A stretch of 64,000 nt of DNA from Variovorax sp. CF079 (GTDB lineage: Bacteria; Pseudomonadota; Gammaproteobacteria; Burkholderiales; Burkholderiaceae_C): assembly GCF_900101545.1 (NCBI RefSeq), contig NZ_FMZU01000005.1, positions 62,001 to 126,000 on the forward strand, given 5' to 3'. A program made the position numbers and the translations under genes. The notes below the pieces were generated by a model that had not been told where the DNA came from, did not search any database, and saw only the letters and a program-made list of their open reading frames with translations. Position 1 is the stretch's first letter. Each line of letters opens with the position of its first letter. Shown here one piece after another: positions 54,852 to 64,000 of the stretch.

Positions 54852-55996
54852 GTCTGTTGCTCTCGGGCGACATCGACAAGCCCATCCTGGACGCCGACAC
54901 CCTGGTCGTGAACGACGGGCTGATCGTCGCGCTCGGCAAGGAAAAGGACTGCGATCTTGAAGGCGCGCAGACCGTGATCGACGCCAAGAAGACCTGCGTC
55001 GCCCCCGGCCTGATCGACAGCCACGTGCACCCGGTGTTCGGCGACTGGACGCCGCGCCAGAGCCAGCTTGGCTGGATCGATTCGACGATGAACGGCGGCG
55101 TGACCACGATGATCTCGGCCGGCGAAGTGCACCTGCCGGGCCGGCCCAAGGACATCGTGGGCGTGAAGGCCCTGGCCATCACCGCGCAGCGCGCCTTCGA
55201 CAACTTCCGCCCCGGCGGCGTCAAGGTGCTGGCGGGCGCGCCGGTGCTCGAGAAGGGCATGGTCGAGAGCGACTTCAAGGAAATGGCCGAGGCCGGCGTG
55301 GGCCTGCTCGGCGAAGTGGGCCTGGGCTCGGTGAAGGCCGGCTACGAGGCCAAGGAGATGGTGGCCTGGGCGCGCAAGTACGGCATCCAGAGCACCATCC
55401 ACACCGGCGGCCCCTCGATCCCCGGCTCGGGCCTGATCGACAAGGACGTGGTGCTCGAAGCCGATGCCGACATCATCGGCCACATCAACGGCGGCCACAC
55501 CTCGCTGCCCGAGGCGCATGTGTGCGAGCTGTGCGAGAAGTCTTCGCGCGCGATCGAGATCGTGCACAACGGCAACGAGCGCGTGGCCATCGCGGCTGCC
55601 AAGGCGGCGTTGGACCTGAAGTGCCCGCACCGCGTGATCCTCGGCACCGACGGGCCGGCCGGCTCGGGCGTGCAGCCGCTGGGCATCCTGCGCATGGTGG
55701 CGATGCTGTCCTCGATCGCGAACATCCCGGCCGAGCTGGTGTTCTGCTTCGCGACCGGCAACACGGCACGCATCCGCAAGCTCAATTGCGGGCTGATCGA
55801 GGTCGGCCGCGCGGCCGACTTCGTCTTCATGGACCGCGCGCAGCACACGGCCGGCAGGACGCTGCTCGAAAGCGTGCAGCTCGGCGACATCCCGGGCGTC
55901 GGCATGGTGATGATCGACGGCATCGTGCGCTGCGGCCGCAGCCGCAACACGCCGCCGGCGACCGAGATTCCGGTGGTGGTGTCGGGGGTGCACTGA
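54797..55996 (+). CDS. Enamidase-like amidohydrolase
   Basis: 399 aa. Metal ligands His76/His78 in LIDSHVHPVFG, later His in STIHTGG and GHINGGH, and Asp in LGTDGPAGSG; a binuclear metal site is expected. The sequence resembles the enamidase of E. barkeri, which opens 1,4,5,6-tetrahydro-6-oxonicotinate to 2-formylglutarate and ammonia. It is preceded by GAGG within the TetR coding region. Together with the reductase-like protein it supplies the two ring-breaking steps after nicotinate hydroxylation. Confidence 0.82.
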   Translation: MAEVATGAKSGKVVIRNIGLLLSGDIDKPILDADTLVVNDGLIVALGKEKDCDLEGAQTVIDAKKTCVAPGLIDSHVHPVFGDWTPRQSQLGWIDSTMNGGVTTMISAGEVHLPGRPKDIVGVKALAITAQRAFDNFRPGGVKVLAGAPVLEKGMVESDFKEMAEAGVGLLGEVGLGSVKAGYEAKEMVAWARKYGIQSTIHTGGPSIPGSGLIDKDVVLEADADIIGHINGGHTSLPEAHVCELCEKSSRAIEIVHNGNERVAIAAAKAALDLKCPHRVILGTDGPAGSGVQPLGILRMVAMLSSIANIPAELVFCFATGNTARIRKLNCGLIEVGRAADFVFMDRAQHTAGRTLLESVQLGDIPGVGMVMIDGIVRCGRSRNTPPATEIPVVVSGVH

Positions 55997-56022
55997 CTGA
56001 ACGAAGCGCGCGCGGCGATCAA

Positions 56023-56405
56023 ATGGATCTGGATCCGTTCGTATGCGTCGATGAAACACCGTTCTCGGCCTCAAGACAAGAGGTCGTGAAGATGCGAGGC
56101 AAGCCCGCGAGAACGTGCCGAACGGCGTCGGGCTCAATGAGCTCGACTACGACTCGGTGGTCTACCGTTTCCAGGACTGCGGTAGGTTGGAAGAGATCAC
56201 CGCGCAAGCACCGGTCGTGACTATCGGCAATCTGTCAGTGCCGTTCACCGCAGTTGCATCTTTCGTTCGAGCTACAGATCCGTCTGCGTTTGAGAAGGCA
56301 GGCCTTCTCATCACTCCCAAGTTCGGGCTTGCCTTCGATCCGGATGATCCGTTCTGGGTCACCGCTCTTGCCGCTCACTGCCTCGATTCATGGCGCGACT
56401 TATGA
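56023..56405 (+). pseudogene. Hypothetical protein gene with a frameshift near 56105
   Basis: From ATG at 56023 thirty codons (starting MDLDPFVCVDETPFSASRQE) lead to about 56112; then the coherent sequence continues one base out of phase from 56103 (ENVPNGVGLNELDYDSVVYRF) to the stop at 56405, ending WVTALAAHCLDSWRDL. Read together this gives a 126-127 residue protein of a conserved but unnamed family. A one-base deletion between 56103 and 56112 would explain the break; alternatively the second part starts at GTG 56115. Confidence 0.5.
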
Positions 56406-56564
56406 AGCCGAGAACGGTCTGCTGCGATTTGCCAGCAAGGCCGCCCCATCGGCCATGACCGGCGCTTGCGCTGCGGGCGCCTCCGATGGCGCGCCTCCTG
56501 CCTGCGCCGAGGCGCAGAGTGGCGAAACGAAGAGCGCGGCCGCCACGAGACTGCGCCGACCCAC
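56400..56564 (-). CDS. Small secreted protein candidate
   Basis: 54 codons from GTG at 56564 to TAA, 10 bp after the L,D-transpeptidase stop on the same strand. The translation is a textbook signal peptide (MGRRSLVAAALFVSPLCASA) followed by a short Ala/Pro-rich mature peptide. No family is recognised. Its 3' end overlaps the convergent hypothetical gene by 6 bp. It may be real or the truncated start of a larger gene. Confidence 0.4.
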   Translation of the reverse strand: MGRRSLVAAALFVSPLCASAQAGGAPSEAPAAQAPVMADGAALLANRSRPFSAS

Positions 56565-56573
56565 CCACGGCCA

Positions 56574-57608
56574 CTATGGCTTTACCTCCACCGCAAACCC
56601 GGTCTTGGCCAGTGTCGACAATCGCGCCGCATCCCAGTTGGTCAAGTGAATGCAGCCATTGGTTTCCTGGTGACCGACGCGCGCGGGAGACGGCGTTCCG
56701 TGAATGCCCCAGTGCGGTTTCGAAAGTCCAATCCAGGTGCTGCCCACCGGATTATTGGGGCCGGGCGGCACTTCGACCTTCTTCGCCTTCGCTGGCGCAT
56801 TCTTGAGGAGCCCGGGATCGTAGGTGAAGGTCGGATTCTTCACTTCGTTGGTGATCTTCATCCTGCCGAGCTCCAAGGGATCAAGCCGCCCGCCGATACT
56901 GATCGGGAAGCCGGCCAGCGGCTTGCCGTCGCGGTCGAGCACGAAGAGCATGTGCTCGGACTTGTCGATCTCGATCGACGCCGCGGCTTTCACAACCGCT
57001 GGATCCGCAGCGCCGGCCACGTTGACAATCACGATCTCATCGCCGGCCCTGAAGCGCGCGCCCTTGTTCAGGTCCGCCAGCAGCTTCGGCGCCATGTGAT
57101 GCTTCTCCGACAACGCTTCCTCGACGGATTCGTAGTCGAGCGATTTCAGCTTTGCCCTATCGGCCATGTCCTTTGGCGTCGCCGTGAAGGGCCCGGCAGC
57201 ATCCCTCTCGGTGACGACGTATGCGGCGAACAAAGGCGCGGTGTCGTTTCTGAGGGCCTTCCAGGTGGCGGCGTCCACCTTGCCGGTGGGGGCGATGCCG
57301 CTCGCCGTCTGGTACGCGGCCACCACACGCCGCATGTTTGCACCAAAGCCGCCGTCGATCTCGCCGGGCGAGAACCATGCGCGGTCAAGCAGGATCTGGG
57401 CACGAACCACCGCGGCGCCTCTGGCGCCCTGGGAAAGCATCGGCATCTCAGTCGCCGCATTGAGCCGGTCCAATGCCCTGGGTTTCTGCGCATCGGAGGG
57501 GGCGGTCTTGGCTGCGGCCGATGTCTTGGCAGCGCAGGCCGCCCACGATGCACCGGATGCAGCGAGCGCCCCAGCAATCAGCAGGAACTTGCGGCGGGGA
57601 AAGGTCAT
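56574..57608 (-). CDS. L,D-transpeptidase (YkuD) with N-terminal peptidoglycan-binding region
   Basis: 344 aa from ATG at 57608. Twin-arginine-like start [20 protein letters not shown]. Residues 80-130 form a PG_binding_1-like region ([19 protein letters not shown] and [13 protein letters not shown]). The YkuD domain ends in [23 protein letters not shown], containing catalytic His and Cys. It would form 3-3 cross-links or anchor lipoproteins in the periplasm. The usual Ser before Gly-Cys is replaced by Thr-Asn, a minor variant. Confidence 0.9.
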   Translation of the reverse strand: MTFPRRKFLLIAGALAASGASWAACAAKTSAAAKTAPSDAQKPRALDRLNAATEMPMLSQGARGAAVVRAQILLDRAWFSPGEIDGGFGANMRRVVAAYQTASGIAPTGKVDAATWKALRNDTAPLFAAYVVTERDAAGPFTATPKDMADRAKLKSLDYESVEEALSEKHHMAPKLLADLNKGARFRAGDEIVIVNVAGAADPAVVKAAASIEIDKSEHMLFVLDRDGKPLAGFPISIGGRLDPLELGRMKITNEVKNPTFTYDPGLLKNAPAKAKKVEVPPGPNNPVGSTWIGLSKPHWGIHGTPSPARVGHQETNGCIHLTNWDAARLSTLAKTGFAVEVKP

Positions 57609-57841
57609 CGAGCGACGCCTGCGCGAGCGGATGGAAGTAGCAGCGTATCCGCATCGCAGGCAGTCACTGTCGGCGTGCACCCCATAAGGGCGCAGTCCAC
57701 AATCCAGGACGAAATATGGGAGGACGGCGTCTCCTGAAAACCCAGCGGCGATCCGGCCCAGCCCGGCAAGTCACGCGTGGCGCTACTCGGCCGCGCGATG
57801 CCGTGCTACTCGTTGTGACCGTGATCAGGCGACAGCATCCC

Positions 57842-58240
57842 TCACCGCTCGCGCCTCGACTTGAATATCAGGTGCCGCGCGGAAAGAAAGTTGAGCACCA
57901 TCCCCGTCAGGCTGCCAAGCGCCACGCCTGCCGCCGGCGCCCATGGGCCGCTCAGCGTGTGCAGCACCAGTACGTAGACGCCATAGTTGACGAACGCGCC
58001 GCCCAGCATGGTCAGCAGGTAGCCGAGGTATTCGCGCGCCAGCGATACCTCCGAATGCCGCGCGCCGAAGGCGTAGCGCCGGTTCAGCGCCCAGGTCGCC
58101 GTCGCGGCTGCGACGAAGGACAGCACCCGTGCCAGATACCAGCCGAGCACGGGGGCCGCGAGATACAGCACGCCGACATCGACGCCCAGGCCCGCCACGC
58201 CGGCGGCCGCGAAGAATAGGAACTCGCGGCCCGCCCTCAT
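57842..58240 (-). CDS. GtrA-family small membrane protein
   Basis: 132 aa, four transmembrane helices (FLFFAAAGVAGLGVDVGVLY, then LSFVAAATATWALNRRYAFG). GtrA-like proteins help flip undecaprenyl-linked sugars. The Arg-rich C-terminus (FKSRRER) is typical. Start overlaps the glycosyltransferase stop by 4 bp (ATGA), placing it in the downstream part of a glycosylation module. Confidence 0.9.
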   Translation of the reverse strand: MRAGREFLFFAAAGVAGLGVDVGVLYLAAPVLGWYLARVLSFVAAATATWALNRRYAFGARHSEVSLAREYLGYLLTMLGGAFVNYGVYVLVLHTLSGPWAPAAGVALGSLTGMVLNFLSARHLIFKSRRER

Positions 58241-59223
58241 GGCCGGCCGCGATGGCGCACACCCGGGATGGAGAGATAGCGCAGCCGCTTGGCCTCCTGC
58301 CGCCCGATGGTCACGGTGTGCAGCACGATGCCGCAGACGAAGGCCAGCATCGCGGCCAGCATGGTGCCGGTCAGCAGCACGGCCGTCGGCAGGCGCGGTA
58401 CCAGGCCCGTGTCGATGTAGGTAAGGGCCAGCGGCACGGCCGCCGCGAGCGAGGCCAGCGCCAGCACGGTCGCGATGCCCGAGAAGAAGAGCAGCGGCCG
58501 CTCGCTCACGAACAGCTTGCAGATGGTCTTGAGGATGCGCCAGCCGTCGCGGTAGGTCGAGAGCTTGCTGTGCGAGCCCTCCGGGCGCGAGCGGTAGCGC
58601 ACCGGCAGTTCAGCGAAGGGCATGCGCAATTCCAGCGCATGGACCGTGAGCTCGGTCTCGATCTCGAAGCCCTCCGAGACGGCCGGGAAGGACTTGGCGT
58701 AGCGCCGCGAGAACACGCGCAGGCCCGAGAGCATGTCGGTGAGATGGCCGCCGAAGAGCCCCGCCACCGCGCCGGTCAGAAGGCGGTTGCCGAAGCGGTG
58801 CCCCGTTCGGTAGGTGTGGGCGTCGTGGCCATCGTCGACGCGCGAGCCGACCACCATGTCGAGGTTGCCTTCGACCAGCGTGTCGACCAGGCGGCGCAGC
58901 TCGCCGAGGTCGTAGGTTGCATCCCCGTCGACCATCACGTAGATGTCGGCCTCGACGTCGGCGAACATGCGCCGCGCCACATTGCCCTTGCCGCGCAGCG
59001 CCACGTGCGTCACGCGCGCACCAGCGGCGCGGGCGACGGCCGCGGTGTCGTCGGTCGAGGCGTTGTCGAACACATGGACTTCGGCCTCGGGCAGGGCCGC
59101 GCGGAACTCGTCCACCACCTGCGCGATGGCCAGTGCCTCGTTGAAGCACGGGATCACGGCGGCTATACGCAGTGCGGGCAGTGCGGGCAGCGGGGCTGGG
59201 CGCGGATCAGGGTGCTCGGTCAT
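58237..59223 (-). CDS. Family 2 glycosyltransferase (GtrB/DPM1-like)
   Basis: 328 aa. GT-A motif AAVIPCFNEALAIAQVVDEF, DNASTDDTAAVAR and the DxD-like MVDGDATYDLGEL; C-terminal pair of transmembrane helices (LLFFSGIATVLALASLAAAVP and LLTGTMLAAMLAFVCG). It makes polyprenyl-phosphate-linked sugars. With GtrA it would supply a donor for the GT-C enzyme upstream. It overlaps that gene by 17 bp. Confidence 0.9.
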   Translation of the reverse strand: MTEHPDPRPAPLPALPALRIAAVIPCFNEALAIAQVVDEFRAALPEAEVHVFDNASTDDTAAVARAAGARVTHVALRGKGNVARRMFADVEADIYVMVDGDATYDLGELRRLVDTLVEGNLDMVVGSRVDDGHDAHTYRTGHRFGNRLLTGAVAGLFGGHLTDMLSGLRVFSRRYAKSFPAVSEGFEIETELTVHALELRMPFAELPVRYRSRPEGSHSKLSTYRDGWRILKTICKLFVSERPLLFFSGIATVLALASLAAAVPLALTYIDTGLVPRLPTAVLLTGTMLAAMLAFVCGIVLHTVTIGRQEAKRLRYLSIPGVRHRGRP

Positions 59224-60993
59224 TCTTGTATTGCAGGATGCGATAGGCCTTGGCGCCGTCTTTCTCGTACATCAAGGCGAAATGATCGTCGAATCCAGGC
59301 TTGGTCGTGATCTGCGGCACCATCGTGTAGGGCATGACGATGGCCTCGAAGCCCAGTGCCGCGAGCTTGCGCGCCATCTCGGCCGGGGGAAGAGGAAGAA
59401 AGTCCGTGTAGCGCCACGGTCCCAGCGCGTCGCCCCAGATCGGGTTGGGCCCGTAGTAGATCGCCTCGCTCAGCGCGATCTGGTAGACGCGGCCGGTGGC
59501 GTGCTCGCGCAGGTAGTTCATGACGGCATAGCCGGGCACGTTGGCCCGCAGGAAGGCCTCCCGCGTCTCGGGCGTCGGCGACACCTTGGTGAGCGCGCGC
59601 GCGGTATGCCGGACCGACACCGCCGCGAGCGCTGCCAGAAAGACAACGACGAAGAGACTGCCCGCGCGCGCCGGCCAGCCCACGCGGCCGGCTACCGGCA
59701 GCAGCCAGCGCAGCCCCGCCACGATCCAGCCGAGCAGCACCTGCCAGCCCAGCACCGCGATCAGCGCGATCAGCGGGAACGAAGCCGTCAAGTAGCGCGG
59801 GTAGCGCGAGGTCAGCGCCCACACGAGCACCGAGTAGGCGCAGAAGATGATCGCGGCGTGCACGGCCGGCGAGCGTCGCCAGGCCTTGCTGAGAGGCGCG
59901 AGCACCACGGGCCAGATCAGGAGGCTGGGAAAGGCGGCATGGATGCGCACGTCGTCGAGCTGGTTCTTGTAGTCGGCCAGGTTCCAGTTGCTGAAGCCGA
60001 AGAGCTTGGCGCCGATGGGATTGAAGGGATCGCCCGTCATCACGGCATTGCGCGCATACCAGTAGATGCAGGGAACGAGAAAGCACAGCAGCGCGACGGC
60101 CCAGACGCCCGGGCGCCGTTCGCGGCGGATCACGAACCAGGCCACCAGCGGCAGGAAGGTCAGCGCCTGGTACTTGGAGCCCGCCGCGAGGCCGAGGAAG
60201 AAAGCCGCCAGCGCCAGCCAGCGCGGGCCCTGCTCCGGCGGCGATTGGCGCCACCACCACAGGGCCGTGCAGGCCGCCAGCACGAACAGCGCGACGCCCG
60301 TGTCGATCAAGGCGTTCGAATAGTCGCCCATGCCGAGCCAGATGGCGGCGCCCGCGCAGCCCAGCACGCGGTTCAGGTGCAGCACGCCCAGGCGGTAGAC
60401 CATCCACACCGACAGCCAGCCGGCCAGCGCGTTCAGGAAATGCGCCAGCACGTCGTCGCCGATCAAGAGCGCGGCGGCATAGAGCAGGTTGTAGTTGTAC
60501 GGAAACCAGGGATAGCGCAGCCACTCATGGATGCCGAGAGAGCCGCTTTGCGCCACCTCGCGCGCATACGGCAGGTGGTACATCAACTCGTCGAAGGCGG
60601 CCGGCGGCGCCAGCGGCGCCAGCAGCGTCGGCAGCGCGACCAGCGCCAGCGCGACCAGGCCCGCCTTGTCGACCCATGACAGGGGCAGCCCCGGGTCGAA
60701 GGCGCGCACCTCCCGCCTCCATGCCGGAAACTGCACGCACGCCACCGCAAAGCCGATCGCGGCCAGCAGCAGCACGCCGGCGGTGTCGAACGCGCCCGCG
60801 ATGCCGAGCAGCTGGAACGCGCAGATGAAGACCCCGACGCCGAGCGCGGTGGCCATCGCGGTCTCGAGCCAGACGTCGCGGCGCACCGGCGAACCCATGC
60901 GCGACTGCACCACCCGCCCGAAGCCCCAGCAGCCGGCAACGAAGATCGCCAGCGCCGCATAGTGCGCGGCAGCAAACATCAGTTTCTGAAGCA

Positions 60994-60994
<1 letters not shown>
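59207..60994 (-). CDS. GT-C-type membrane glycosyltransferase (ArnT/GT39/GT83-like)
   Basis: 595 aa, about 12 transmembrane helices. The first large loop has FDELMYHLPYAREVAQSG, an acidic pair as expected for GT-C enzymes using lipid-phosphate sugars; a C-terminal soluble part follows (GPWRYTDFLPLPPAEM). The start codon overlaps the metH stop by one base (TGATG), so the whole module appears co-transcribed with metH. Confidence 0.83.
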
Positions 60995-63753
<2,759 letters not shown>

Positions 63754-63780
63754 GGGCTCACCTGCGGAACGTGGGTCAGG

Positions 63781-63856
63781 CGAGCGTCGTTGCAAGCCCA
63801 AGCCTGACGCGGACGCTTCGGACGGAAGGTACCGCGCTGCAACGCTCCTTGGGAGC
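63781..63856 (-). promoter_or_regulatory. S-adenosylhomocysteine (SAH) riboswitch upstream of metH
   Basis: On the minus strand: P1 CCCAAG (63853-63848) pairs with CTTGGG (63802-63797); the conserved GGAGCGTTGCA follows the 5' arm, CAGGCT precedes the 3' arm, and GCAACGACGCTC follows it, able to pair back with GAGCGTTGC as the pseudoknot. This order and wording are those of the SAH-I riboswitch, which switches on SAM-cycle genes when SAH accumulates. It ends 28 nt before the metH start codon. Confidence 0.85.
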
Positions 63857-63864
63857 CGCGGATT

Positions 63865-64000
63865 TTACGCCGGCTGGGCCACGCCGGCGGCCGATGCGGG
63901 CAGGCCGAACAGCAGGTCGAAGGCCCAGTTGAAGACGAAGGTGTAGACCAGGAAGAACACCACCAGGCCCAGGTCCATCACCAGCGCCTGCCACAGGCTC
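63865..64000 (-). CDS. PACE-family efflux transporter, C-terminal end (runs off window)
   Basis: 45 codons visible, ending at TAA (63867-63865). The translation SLWQALVMDLGLVVFFLVYT then FVFNWAFDLLFGLP is the last transmembrane hairpin of the bacterial transmembrane pair (BTP/PACE) proteins such as AceI, which export chlorhexidine and short diamines. The 111 bp between it and metH hold the riboswitch. Confidence 0.75.
   Translation of the reverse strand, partial: SLWQALVMDLGLVVFFLVYTFVFNWAFDLLFGLPASAAGVAQPA

Overview
The window is about 64 kb of high-GC DNA, densely packed with genes that often share 4-bp stop/start overlaps. Gene content points to a betaproteobacterium of the Comamonadaceae, most like Variovorax. 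The evidence is Bug-type solute receptors, a torF-glnK-amtB operon with a sigma-54 promoter, an S-adenosylhomocysteine riboswitch in front of a split metH, and GC-rich dispersed repeats typical of that group. This assignment is inferred from gene content; no rRNA or other marker is present.

Layout. 0-9.5 kb: N-terminus of an M48-type protease, an AmpG-like permease, a FitAB-type toxin-antitoxin pair, an orphan ketosynthase / chain-length-factor-like / halogenase-like trio, an OmpR-type two-component system and an O-antigen ligase-like protein. 9.4-13.6 kb: zinc-finger protein, ilvE, rdgC, a small membrane protein and radA. 13.7-23.8 kb: a homoprotocatechuate (3,4-dihydroxyphenylacetate) meta-cleavage operon (hpaR-G1-G2-bug-E-D-F-H-I-bug-aldolase-panE-like) lying between radA and the alr neighbourhood. 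23.8-32.3 kb: housekeeping genes (alr, lplT, an EamA exporter, glutathione peroxidase, glcF, glcE, an SMP-30 lactonase). 32.3-35.2 kb: torF-glnK-amtB, nitrogen-regulated. 35.3-37.1 kb: a broken 5' remnant of comM/yifB followed by a ParS/Xre-RES toxin-antitoxin pair.

37.1-56.0 kb is the most interesting part. It is a catabolic supercluster that reads as nicotinamide/nicotinate degradation by the reductive route known from Eubacterium barkeri: a Tat-exported nicotinamidase, a branched-chain-amino-acid-type ABC transporter with two binding proteins and a fused LivHM permease, a NicAB-like nicotinate hydroxylase with three C-terminal haem-binding sites, a 6-hydroxynicotinate reductase-like Fe-S protein, ferredoxin-NADP reductase, a TetR regulator and an enamidase-like amidohydrolase. 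Three genes of unknown role, one UPF0280 (ApbE-related) and two amino-acid-synthesis (PF06684) paralogues, sit directly downstream of the reductase. Two inverted repeats lie in the divergent promoter between the reductase and the fpr-tetR-enamidase operon.

56.0-64 kb: a frameshifted hypothetical gene, a small secreted-protein candidate, an L,D-transpeptidase, a GtrA / GT2 / GT-C glycosylation module directly downstream of metH, the SAH riboswitch, and the 3' end of a PACE-type efflux gene. No tRNA, rRNA, CRISPR array, insertion sequence or prophage was seen.
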